Origin: Mesostigma viride
Taxonomy: Eukaryota > Streptophyta > Mesostigmatophyceae > Mesostigmatales > Mesostigmataceae
Assembly (NCBI GenBank): GCA_009746045.1
Contig: RPFO01000310.1
Span: forward strand, 569,734-623,233
DNA length: 53,500 nt
Direction of reading: 5' to 3'
The number at the start of each line of letters is the position of its first letter. Within the stretch, counting starts at the first letter, position 1. The notes under the pieces were generated by a model. That model was not told the origin of the DNA, searched no databases, and saw nothing but the letters and a program-made list of their open reading frames with translations. Position numbers and translations under genes: made by a program. Below are positions 42,509 to 53,330 of the stretch, piece after piece.

Positions 42509-42572
42509 ATTAATTAATTAATTAAACTCGTGCTCCCGTTGGGGAGTCACGGAGCACCGAAGTGCTTTTAAA
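42509..42572 (-). mobile_element. 64-bp minimal retroelement insertion with TSD (E10)
   Basis: Only 64 bp lie between perfect 10-bp repeats ATCCAAGATA (42,499-42,508 and 42,573-42,582). In minus orientation it comprises AAAAGCACTTCGGTGC, the hairpin (GTGACTCCCCAACGGGAGCAC) and the AATT tail. It is the shortest insertion seen and defines the minimum sequence that was copied. Confidence 0.9.
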
Positions 42573-42676
42573 ATCCAAGATAGGAGTATACCTAGAGGCC
42601 GGCTGGCAATCGTTTTACCAGCCACGAGTTCATTCATTAGCATCAGGCCGGGATACACATGGTCCGGATTATCCCA

Positions 42677-42740
42677 ATTTCTGGCCTGCGCTGGTTGTCT
42701 CCTTGATATATCAAGGAGACAACCAGCGCAGGCCAGAAAT
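42677..42740. repeat. 64-bp perfect palindrome of R1 ends
   Basis: Two R1 right ends (ATTTCTGGCCTGCGCTGG then TTGTCTCCTTGATA) meet head to head with no spacer, forming a perfect 2 x 32-bp inverted repeat centred on 42,708/42,709. Such a sequence would form a cruciform or, when transcribed, a 32-bp hairpin. Confidence 0.95.
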
Positions 42741-44921
42741 CATGTGTCCATATATGGTTAATGCGCATGTGTGCATGTAATGATTGTTTCATTGATGTAA
42801 TGCAGTTCACTGGTTGCTTGGTTTACTAATGCTGCTTGCCTTGACGACCCAGACTGAAGCAGTGTGCAATGTGCATGGTCTATGTGGCATAACAATCCAG
42901 TAAGTATACGAGGTCCCCGTCGTCTCATAAACAATTCTAATTTTCCTGGTGCATTGCGCTCTCATCTGCGGCCATAAAGCCTGCCTGCTACCATCCACGC
43001 GCTTGCATCAATTAGAGAAATCGTTAGTCTGCACATGCATGAATTCCATGACAAGAAGGTTTGCATCTCGTGATGCTTCTCAATTAACTGGCGAGGCTGC
43101 CCATCATCGCACATAACAGCAGTCTCTTACGAAGCACGCCAAGGCACTCAGAGAATTTAGAGCTTGTTGTAAACGTGGACAGTCGGTGTTTAAATCCACA
43201 AGCAACCCTCAGGCGTCTACACTTTAAGGACGGCAATGAGATTGGCTAATTGCCTTGCTCGTCGGTTCTATGTTTGCATTACTACCAACATGAAGTCGCC
43301 TCGATAAGTCAATACAACACAGCGCATCGCCTAGCATCTCCCAAAGTTCTTACCCTAATGTTACACTAGTAAGCCCACCCTGCAGAAACTTCCAGAGGCT
43401 CGCCAGTAAATCGGACGAATGTATGGACCCAATCCAACATAATTGACCAGGCTCGCATAGCACAGGTTATTATAGAATCTTATCGCATCCTGAATGCTGG
43501 TCGTCCGCCGACGAAAGTATATGAACCGTCGGGCTGCGCGACCGCGTGCTCCGTCTTAGAACCGGTACCAGGAAACATATAGAGAGAGTGCGCACTAGAA
43601 ACATCCGCACCCCTGATCACTCTTGTGAAGGTGGTGCTGCACCATTTAGAGCTGGCCCATGGCGCCAGGCTTCAAGCCTTTGAAATGGGCATATTCTCCC
43701 GATTTCTGGCCTGCGCTGGTTGTCTCTTTGATATTGTGAGACCCTAATGCCTGACGGAACCTCAACCTCGTTGTAAGGAATAGCAATAATAGTTTATGGG
43801 AAAGCAAACCTCTGCAACATTTAGTGCTGCGGTGGTAACTCGGCGTCGTGGCTTGTGACTCGTGAGCCGTGATTCATGAACCGCTCTCAGGCCTCAACGC
43901 GTATTTGTTGTAGTTCATGGATCCCACGCCGGTCATAGCCAGACAAAGATCGAACCAGGAGCGAACACGAACAAATTATTACTTTGTCCAGGTTTTGGAG
44001 TTGTGCTCCGAGAGTTGAGTCGAGTTGAGTATATTCCCGCGCCGGTGGTCCGACAGGGTTATTAATAGTAGATCCGAGAGCTGTTGTTGCTGTGGTGCCT
44101 AAGGTGGGAGATTCCCGCCAAACCTGTCACGAAATCCCCGGCGCGGCGTTCTGATGCGCCAGTTGTGCAGTGAGTTACACTACAAAACCTGCCGTACAGA
44201 TACTAAACTATGTCAGGACTATGCAGTAGTGGCGTTGGACACAACAACAACAACAGTACTATGCCGTAGTATGGGAATCGTCGCAAGCCACAAGAAGCAG
44301 AAGTATGTGGCGAACGCAAATATCAGCGCACTAGCGTGACTCCCGACATGGTATTTCTGGAATACTGGCTATGTCAACTTTCAGCAGGAAAAAGTTTGCT
44401 GCTGTACGAAGACGCTATCTAGTTAGGAAGCCATTTTCGGATTTTTGGAAATGCAGGCCAATCTCCTTCAGCTGCTGTCCATTGTGATGTGTAATTCCAC
44501 TGGTGGCCGAGAAGGGGAGGCTACAAATACTAACTGGGAGGTTTAAGCCGAGAGGTGCCCAATGGATTCTGGGCAATTGGTTATCGATTATTTAGCGACA
44601 TTTCTTTGCTCTGCCATGTCAAGGAGATGTTAGGAGGATGATAAAAAATGATAAAGAAGCAGCTCGTATGCCCCATATGAAAAAGCTCCCTGTTGGTTTC
44701 AAGCTTTCTTGTAGCCGTAGCTTGCACATGGAGATGTGGTAGGGCCAGAGACTACATTTTTAGTGAGCTCTTGCTGCAGTGGCCGAATTATGTAAAGGCG
44801 TGGAGTTCACGCATGTCTCCAGGCATCTTTCTTTGCCTGACGCGGATTCACGGCACGCTTCGCCCTGCTATTCCGAGGAAGGGACGCAGGGCGTAGCTGG
44901 GCGTCCACTGCCAGCAGGAAG
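42741..44921. other. Spacer upstream of the WW/IQ gene
   Basis: No gene recognised. It contains one R1 copy (43,692-43,733), an inverted R2-like block (42,812-42,848), and a segment at about 44,017-44,060 (CGAGTTGAGTATATTCCCGCG) related to about 26,260-26,300. The promoter of the downstream gene should lie at its right end, but I see no identifiable motif. Confidence 0.5.
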
Positions 44922-47900
44922 ATGCCTATATTATGGGAGGAAGGGGAGAATGACCAGCCAAGCTCCATCCAGTTCTACGATCCACTACTACGATCCACTG
45001 TCAGGGAGCCAATCCAACCGCTCGCCGAGGATGTGGCGGTTGAAAACAAGACAAAGGCGCATGAAGCGGACGTCGCTGCCGAGGACCTGGTCGCCGACGG
45101 CGCCCTTGCGGGCGACCCAGCCTTCGACACCGCGCGAAAATTCCTCGAAATTGATCTCGCGGCCGACCCGTCCCTGCGATGGGTGGTGGAGGAGTTTGTG
45201 CGCGGGGAGCTTCCCCCTGGGTGGGGCCGTATGGAGCTCCCTGGCAAACCCTGCTACTATTACCGGGAGGAGAGGGGGGAGACGTCGTGGGCGCACCCCC
45301 TGGAGGAGTTCTACCGCCAGGTCGTGTGGATGCACCAGCACGGCAACAAGTTGATGGCGGCGATGGCAGGGGAGAGCCCTCCCACCCCGGAGGAATGCAG
45401 GGATATGGCATCATACCTGGTGGGTACCCTCAGCACTTGCCCGTGCCCCCTTCTTTTATTCAGTTTATTGGTGAGGGGGGCAGGATAGGGCGGGGCGGGG
45501 TGGGGTGGGGTTTGGGATCTAGTATCTCCTTACATGCCAGCACACTTGTCAGAGGTGTATCTCCGGAGATGTCAGCACGGTTGTGAGCGATGTGTCTCCA
45601 GAGATGTCAGCACAGTCCAATGCTTCCATGTGTATGTTGATGTGTAGCACAGTATGTAGAAGAACAAGACTGCCCTCATCCCCACAGCATGTCCAATCCG
45701 TGCTATTCTAGACTTACCTGTCCGCACCCTGAGTGTTGCCTGTTCTGCATTTAGCACCCGTGTTGGTTGCTCACGCCCACATCATGGATGGGAACTGGAG
45801 AGGTGTAGGGGACCTTGCGGGTGCAAGGCATTATGGTTGCATGTGAATGGGTGGGTGGGGGGGGGAAATGAATGGGGGGGGCAACTCAAGGCATGTAAGG
45901 AGGAGGGATTTGGGGGGCAGGGGGGATGGTTGGGAGGGTGAATTGCCCGAGCAGAAGCATCGGGCACGGGGAAGTGAGCGGGGGGGAATGTGAGGCGGGG
46001 GGGAGACAGGATTGTAGGGGCAGAGGGGGGGAGCACAAAGGGGAAGTGGTAAGTAGGTGAGGGATGGGGCTAGACTAGTAGCAAACAGGTATAGTGGTAA
46101 ATAGGTGGGGATAGACTAGCGAAACAGGCATAGTGGTAAATAGATGAGCGATGGGCATATACTAGTAGTGAGCAGGTGTAGTGGTACATGGGTGAGGGAT
46201 GGGGATAGACTAGTAGTGAACAGGTGTGGTGGTACAAGGATTAGGGATTGGCATATACTAGTAGTGAACAGGCATAGTCAAGCCGCGGGCTAACATGGAG
46301 TGGATTTAATGAGCATGTAGGCAAATTTTGGATGCCTACAAGAGGGAAACGGGTGTGCTGAGGAGTGGTAGTGAGCGCTGTGCTGAGGAGGTAGTTGCAG
46401 TGTCTGGATATACTGGCAACATTTTCCTAATCCAACCCCCTTTTAAATGGGGTTGCCTAGCGAAGCCGTAGAGCTGAGGATGCAGTCTAGGAGTGGGTGG
46501 GTCTCATATAGGTTTTGGATATCATTAGGCTGCAGCATGTTATTTTGGGGGTATGGCAAGGACATTAGATAGCTTAATTTACGTAGTATTTGCATTTTAG
46601 CAAATCGTGCGAGAGGTCCTGTGTTCAAATCCAACATTGTACCCAAAAAATTAAAGGATGGCTATATGTGTGCTGTCGCGAAATGCGACAGTCATGGGTG
46701 TGTGAGGAGCAGGCAGGGAAAGGTTCTAAGGAGCTAAGTGTGCAAGAACAAACGGAAAAAGGACAAGAAACAACCTTTCCCATGTGTTGCTGGTATGAGC
46801 TGTCAGGGAGACAGGGACGTTGGTTGTTCCTGGCGGGGATTGCGGGTGGCAGTGCAGCTGGGTGCATGGGCGTGGCTGTGCAGCAACCAGTCGACTGCTG
46901 GTGGGTGCGCAAGCATTGAAGGGCCATGGCTGGTAATTTATCCTGTGGGAATTCCTTGTGCCGGAAGAAGGAAGCAGTGTGGGGCAACGTGGGGGCGTGA
47001 AATGGATGTGGCACGAAAGGGAGATGTTTGAAAGGAATCATGTGGCGAGAAAGGAGATGTTTGTCGGGTTGGGCATGTCAATCAAAGAGGCGGTTTCCTT
47101 GTGCAGCTATAGGTAGTGTACTCATCGATTTCACGATCATCAACCACGAATCGCGCAAGCCATGTAGGGGAGATTGATGGTATCTGAAGTCTTATGAAGT
47201 GATGCTGGGCTGGTACCCCGTGGTGATCAGAAGACCCCATGTTGGCCACCCCGTGTTGCTAATCTGAACAGGATACAGGCATGGTAAGACAAGCATGCAT
47301 GCATGCATGAAATCGTGGTGGTACCTGATGTTTTCCGTTGTGGCTGAAACCTATGTATGATTCACTTTTTCTTCAAGCCAACAACAGGCTCCTGAATAAA
47401 CGAGGCACGTTGAAGCATATGAGGCAACTTGACGAGGCACATTGAAGCAAGGGTTTTAGGAATTACGACGTGGTGCTTCTTATAGTACGCCAGGAGGCGA
47501 GATACTAAAATATACCTTTGTCATGAATTATACCTACCAATAGTGACGGCAAGGCCCAATGAAGTCCCAGTTTAGCGATTTTTTGTGGGTGCATTCATAA
47601 ACATTTAGGCGTAAGTTGTTTTCCGCCAAAAGGGTATGCTAACCCTGATCATGCCCATCTTCCCCACCCTCACAGGATTCCCACCAACCAGCCCACCCTG
47701 CCTCACCTCCCTGCCCCCTGGCCCCCCCTTGCTGCCCTTGCTGTAGCAATGAGCCTCCCTTTCGCCATCCTTGCTGCCCTTGCTGTAGGAATGAGCTCTC
47801 CTTTTGCCATCCCTTCCCCTCCGCTGACCCTTCGCCTCTGCATATCTAATCCCTCTGGTTTCTATTGCCACCATTGTGGTCACTTGGACACCCCTCCCCC

Positions 47901-50900
47901 CCCCCCCGTCAGGGCATTGCCATCCCCAGGGAGCCCTGGCTGATGGAGATCGCACGCTTCGCGGTGAGCGCCCCTCTCCCGCCCGAGTGGATGGAAATAG
48001 ATGGGCCAGCCCCCGTCGCGAGCCCCCTGGCGCGCTCTCCCGCATCGCGTGCCACCGGTACCACGCCGTTTGGGATGGGCACGGGTCGGTCACTGACTGG
48101 AAGCCCCACCGCTGCTGGCCTTGCGACAAGGGCAACCATGACGACAACGACCACGCCCAAGGGGGCCAGCGCCGCTGGGACCGCCACCGCCACCAACCAA
48201 GATGGGTCCGCGGGAACATCTCCCACGACCACCCCGATTGGCGACGACGCAGGGACACCCATTACCGGGGCTGCCCAACCTGGTGTCCCCGCAGGGGCTA
48301 GTCCTGTCCATGTTGCCGCAACAACCAGCCCTGGGCGCTCCGGGTCCGCCAGCGCCCCTGCAGGCGGGCTCGATGATGACCCGGAGACGCACTACCTGCA
48401 TGGCCCGACAGGCCGCTGCATGACCGCGCACCCGCTGGACGGGTACTTCCTGGAGCTGATCCGGCGGAAACGGGCGGAGGTCGCGGCGGCGACAGGTGGC
48501 AGCGAGAGGCGGCGGCGGTTCCAGTCGTACCGGGCGTTGGATGAGGCCAGGGTGCCGCTGCCGTGGATGGAGTTCCGGGGAATCGTGACGTTCCTGTCGG
48601 GCGGTGCCGGCGTCGCGCCGGGCGTGTCGTTTACTGCGGCCGGTCCCGCGGCGGTGGCGACCGCTGCGGGGAATGTCAGAGAAGTCGAAGGGGCGGCAAG
48701 GTCAGGGGACGGGGGAGCGGAGAATGGGGTGGTGGCGGACAACGATCGTCTGCAAGGGGGAGCAGCAGGAGGGGCGTCTCGGGCGGAAGGAAGCAGAGAG
48801 GGGGACGGTGGAGGGCATGGGGAAGGGGAAGGAGAGCGGGGGGAAGGTAGTGGGGGGAGGAGCGATGAAGGGGGATTAACAGGGGAAGGGGATGCCAAGT
48901 CGCATAGCGGAGATACAGTTGGGGAGGGAAGGGAACCAGGGGGGGGATCGCCAAAGATTGGGGACGAGAAAGGGAGGGCTCAGGGCGGGGAGAATGTGGG
49001 TTCAATACCAGGACAGGCACACTTGCCTGGGCCGACACCTGGCCCAGGGGCAGGAACCAGGGATTCATCGACAGCTGGCACTGTGGCCGCAGCAGCGCCC
49101 CCGCCCCCCATGCCCCGCACCTACTACTACAACTTCTCCAACAACCAGTTCTCGTTCCTGCACCCGTCCCACGTGGAGCGTTCCGCGATCGCCCGCGAGG
49201 CCGCGGTGACCATCCAAGCGGCCTTCCGCGGCCACAGGGCGCGCCGCCTCGTGGCCCTGCAGCTCCGGGCCAGGGCGTCGCTCCCAGATGGAAGCAGGCC
49301 TGCGGTGGCCACAGGAAACAACCGCAATATGACCGGCATCCGTGGGGTCAATCTCGCTGGGCTAGGGCGGTCGATGACGTCAGCGCCCACCCCAGACGTG
49401 CTCATGCCGACCGTGGTCGATGAGGCTGAGCATAAACGGAGGGCGGCCGCGGCGGTCACGATCCAGCGGCACTGGCGGGGCCACGCGGCACGTCGGGCGC
49501 TCCGAGACTGGCGGAGTAGCGTGCGGGTCCGTGCGGCAACGACCATCCAGGCGTGCTGGCGGGGTTATGCGACCCGGAGGGCGCTCAAGGCTGGTTTGAT
49601 CCGGGGAATGTTTGCGACACGGGCGGACGCAGCGCTGGTGATCCAGCGGTGCTGGCGGGGGCACATCGGCCGGATGCAGGCACGGCGGCTGCGGCGGGCG
49701 CGCGTGGTGGCCGAGGTGGAGGGCGCGAGGGCGGCCATCCAGGGTGCGGATGGCAGTGGTCAGGGTGGGCACAAGCCGCGGGTCATGGGCGGGTTCCGGC
49801 TCGGTGGACCTCACCACGCGGCGGTGCATTACAAAGTGGACACGTGTAGCCCCGCGACGACTCCACGCCGACGGCAGAGTAACGATGCGGCGGCGACGGC
49901 CCACCCTGGTGATACGGGTGGTCACTCTACTGGTCATGCTACTGGTCACGCTACTGGTCACTCTAGTGGGCAGTCTGACACGGCGGCCGGGCATGATGCC
50001 ACGGGACATCATGTCGCCGCAGGGCATGATGCCGGTGGTGATGGCGTGGGTAATGGTGCCGGGGTCCACCAGGGGGGAACGGGGCACCATGATGCCCGTG
50101 GGGATGGCGGCGGCGATGGCGGTGGTAGGGATGGGGTTCACCATGGCAATAAGGACGGGGTTGACGATGGTAATGAGGATGGTGACCACCATGGTGGCAA
50201 GGACGGGGTTCCCCGTGCGGCCGCCGCGGCGAGAATTCCACGCCCCCGCCACGGCGCCTCCCAGCACCCTGGCAGGAACCGAGCCGCCGGTGCCGCGCGC
50301 GCTGCGGCGCCCCACGGCAAACTGGGCAAGGGTGGGCATGGGGCTGGGGACGGCCACGTGAACGAAGCACATTCCCAGAAGATGCCCTTTGGGCTGACCA
50401 AACACGGCCACAGCGCTAAGGATGGCCATGCGCAGACACCAGGGGTGCGTCTTAGTGATGGGATGGCACTCGATGGGGCAGTCAGGGGAGATGGGGATGG
50501 CTTTAGTCCCCTGGCATCTCCCGCCGAGTCGACACCTGGCGGGGCACTTGCAGCCAATGCTCCTAACTCGGAGGCGGTGGCGGCCAACGCGGAGATTCTG
50601 ACACGGGAGGAAGGGAACGCGGTGCTTCTCACATCATCATCGTCGAACACATTACCATCGAGCACATTACAATCGAGCAGGAGTGGTTTGCAGTCAAAGG
50701 AGTTGCAGCGAAATGCGTCGGATCCACCAAATGCATCGCACCCAAGCACCTTGCAGCCAAGCAGGTCTCGGGAGCCTTCGGCAGCGAGAGCGAGGGGCAT
50801 GGGCATCGGTGTAGGCACCGCCGGCGTGCCCAGCCAGGGAGGGGGCGATGCTCTGCCCCCGAGTGCAGGCTCTACGGACAGTTCTCCAGGTGATGCCAGC

Positions 50901-52931
50901 AAGGGTGTTGCGGGTGATGGCAGCAAGCGTTCCCACAGCGGATCGTCAGGGAAGCGGGTGCCGGGAGGAACCCGAGGGAGCAGCGGTGGGCAGGTCTCTC
51001 GGCCGTCCGGTCCCCTAAAAGGGTCGACAAAGCGTCCCCCCCTCGGGGACGGCAACGTGGGGGCCCTCCCTGGCCAGCAAGGCGCGGAGACGATGGCGGT
51101 GAGCGTTGTGGGGGATCCCGGCACCTCGCTGACATCACCACACGGGGGCAACGCGACTCATGGGGGGTTATCTGTGGCGGGGGCAGGGGCGGGGGCGGGG
51201 GCGGGGGCGGGGGCGGCGATGGACTCGCCCAAGCCCCGGGGTGGGCGCAGCATGCTCAAGGCCCAGGCGCTTAAGGGTCAAGTCGCCGCTGCCCCGGCGC
51301 CAGCACAGTCTCCTTTGATGACGCCATTGTCAGTGGGGGCGGCCACAAGCACCGCCGGCATGCCGCCATCGACGTCTGCACCCTCCTCATCGCCAGCCGT
51401 CGTTCGCTCGTCATCGCCTTTGCCAGCTGTTGCGTCATCGCTAGCGGCGGCGGCCGCATCGCCGTCGATCCAGGCGGCGCCACGTGGCGGGAGGAGCACG
51501 CTGCTGGCATACAGGGCAGGGGCGGCACAGCCCGTGGCATCATCCTCCTCATTGTCTTCATCATCGTCATCATCATCATCATCATCGATGACAACAGTTA
51601 CCGCAGCGAACGCGGGTCAACCACCTGTGTCACCGACAGCGACCAACCCAGTGGCGGATGGAAGCGCTGAGTCACCATCATCCTCAGCTGCAGTCGCTGC
51701 CGAGCCGCTGTCATCAGCGCCGCACGCGCACGCGACGGGACGGAGCACGCTGGGGAGGAAAGCGGCGGCGGGGACCCTGGGGGGGGCGCACCCTGCGCCA
51801 GCGGTGGGGGGGGCGGATGGTTGGGGCGCTGGTGTGGCGGTGGCATCAGCAGCAGCGGGCTCGGGTAATGTCAGCAGTGGCCACTCACATGCCGGTACCA
51901 ATAATTATACCAGTGGCCATGGTGCGAGTAGCCTTGCCCCGACCAGCCATGCCGTGCTGGTGGCGGCGACCAGTGTGCCGTCTGCCAGTGGGAGCGGCGC
52001 CGATGGTTTCACTGGCCACCCAGGCAACACAGCGCACTTGCCGCACCCGCGTGGGGGCCGCAGCTCCCTGCACGGTGGCCCAGGGGCGCCTGATGACGCC
52101 AGCTCGCCATCGGCCACGACAACCGGCGAGTTTTCTGGGGCCGGCCCTGGCTCGCCACACGTGCGTGGTGGGCGCAACATGCTGCACGCACAGAAAGCGG
52201 CGTCTGGGGCGGGGGCGGGGGCGGTGCCACTGGTTCTGGGGTCCGTGCCAGGACATGGTGCGGATGCCAGCACGTCGCCATCGCCGATGGTCGAGTCCCC
52301 CCAGGCGCGCTTTGGGCGGAGCAGTCTCTTTGCCCAGAGAGGAGGATGGTCCCCCGGCGAGCCATCGCATTCCCAGCACATCCCACAGCAGCCGCTGCAA
52401 GCTCCGCTGCTGCCCGCGGTACCCGCGGCGTCGCCACAGAGCCACCACCCGCAGGAGGGCGGTCTGGGCCACGTGGCGCAGGTGCGGGGGGGGAGGAGCA
52501 CGCTCCGGGGTCCAGCGCCGGCTGTCGTGCCGTTGGGGGAGCAGAATAATAACCTCTCGCCCGGCACACTGCTGCCATCCCAGGCGGCCAACTGCTTGCA
52601 GACGCAGCAGCCGGCTGCCAGCAGGGAGGCGCCGTCGACAACGCCTCGCCCGCCTGTGGCCGAGGGCCAGGGACTCCCTGTGATCCCAGGGCCGCTGCCA
52701 CCCCCGTCGGCGGCCCCGGTCGCCGTACAGGGGTTTGGGAGGCGGGCGTTGCTCCGCAGGCCTCCCCCCGTCCCTGGGGGTGAGGGTGGCGTGGTGGCAG
52801 CTCCGGCCGCGGTGGACCAGCTCCCTGCGATCGTGGCTAGTGGGGGTGAAGCAAAGACGAGCGGTCGCCGACCCAAGAGGATGTCTGGCTCACAGCATGT
52901 CCCCCATGTTCTCCCATTGGCGGCTGGATGA
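44922..52931 (+). CDS. WW-domain and IQ-motif protein, CEP164-like N-terminus
   Basis: Two exons joined in phase 0: 44922-45419 (donor GTGGGT) and 47913-52931 (acceptor after a long C tract, CCGTCAG). Product about 1,838 aa. WW1 (97-132) is LPPGWGRMELPG, CYYY, ETSWAHPLEEFY, preceded by a helical ARKFLEIDLAADPSLRWVVEE, the same helix-WW arrangement as the centriolar appendage protein CEP164. The exon joint rebuilds a second helix (YLGIAIPREPWLMEIARFA) leading into WW2, whose halves (APLPPEW 186-192; HYLHGPTGRCMTAHPL 326-341) are split by ~125 low-complexity residues. A third WW-like unit is split likewise (VPLPWMEF near 384; TYYYNFSNNQFSFLHP near 569). Four IQ motifs follow (IQ at 600, 683, 711, 743), likely calmodulin/centrin sites. 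The rest is low-complexity with eight R-G-G-R-S-x-L-like motifs. Some 'insertions' could be unrecognised introns. Function inferred only: cytoskeletal scaffold. Confidence 0.75.
45420..47912. other. Intron 1 of the WW/IQ gene
   Basis: 2,493-bp intron. It holds G-rich irregular repeats (about 45,840-46,280, with a ~55-bp TAGACTAGTAGTGAACAGG-type unit), the inverted relative of the 42-bp minisatellite edge (about 46,430-46,475), and a tRNA-like block (about 46,598-46,635). The 3' end is strongly pyrimidine-rich. No other gene recognised. Confidence 0.6.
51237..52754 (+). other. Eight-copy R-G-G-R-[SN]-x-L motif in the WW/IQ protein tail
   Basis: Copies at 51,237-51,257 (RGGRSML), 51,483-51,503 (RGGRSTL), 51,735-51,752 (ATGRSTL), 52,050-52,070 (RGGRSSL), 52,164-52,184 (RGGRNML), 52,308-52,328 (RFGRSSL), 52,485-52,505 (RGGRSTL) and 52,731-52,754 (GFGRRALL). 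They are separated by 37-103 residues of low-complexity sequence. Conservation of the motif against drifting spacers shows selection on the motif and also supports the reading frame of this long exon. Confidence 0.85.
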
Positions 52932-52989
52932 GCACAATTGCTGTCTCACTTCTCGCTCCATAAGTCATTCGAAGAATGATTTAGTCTCT

Positions 52990-53330
52990 CGAAGAATTAA
53001 TTAATTAATGAATTTACACGTAACTGCGTCACCTGAGCACAAGTCCTTAGGGAAATGAAGATGGGATGGGGTGGATGGTGTAGCTATCTAGTTCCGGGTT
53101 ACAGGGTTGCGGGCACCACGGCCCGAATCGCTACTACCTGCCAAATTTGGTCACATGTGTAGCCCCCACCTACTGGGTTGGTGTCCTTCATTACTGTCTG
53201 CCACCTATCTTTACGCGTCATCTACCTCCATTAATTAATTAATTAACTCGTAACAGCGTTACGTGAGCATAATTAATTAATTTATTAAACTCGTGCTCCC
53301 GCTGGGGAGCCACGGAGCATGAACCCCGAT
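52990..53330 (-). mobile_element. Three stacked retroelement 3' ends (E11-E13)
   Basis: Minus-orientation ends follow one another: (1) AATT tail at 52,997-53,012, hairpin GGTGACGCAGTTACGTG and a 3' UTR to about 53,230 that matches 40,290-40,500 (GCACCACGGCCCGAATCGCT); (2) tail at 53,231-53,246 with hairpin CGTAACGCTGTTACG; (3) tail at about 53,262-53,288 with the family-1 hairpin (GTGGCTCCCCAGCGGGAGCAC). The first insertion lies only about 60 bp beyond the WW/IQ stop codon, so it may be transcribed as part of that gene's 3' UTR. Confidence 0.75.

Noticed and set aside
49380-51151. Minus-strand ORFs of 349 and 337 codons under the WW/IQ exon
   Set aside because: GC-rich codon bias of the plus-strand exon leaves the opposite strand open; IQ motifs and the repeated tail motif lie on the plus strand only.
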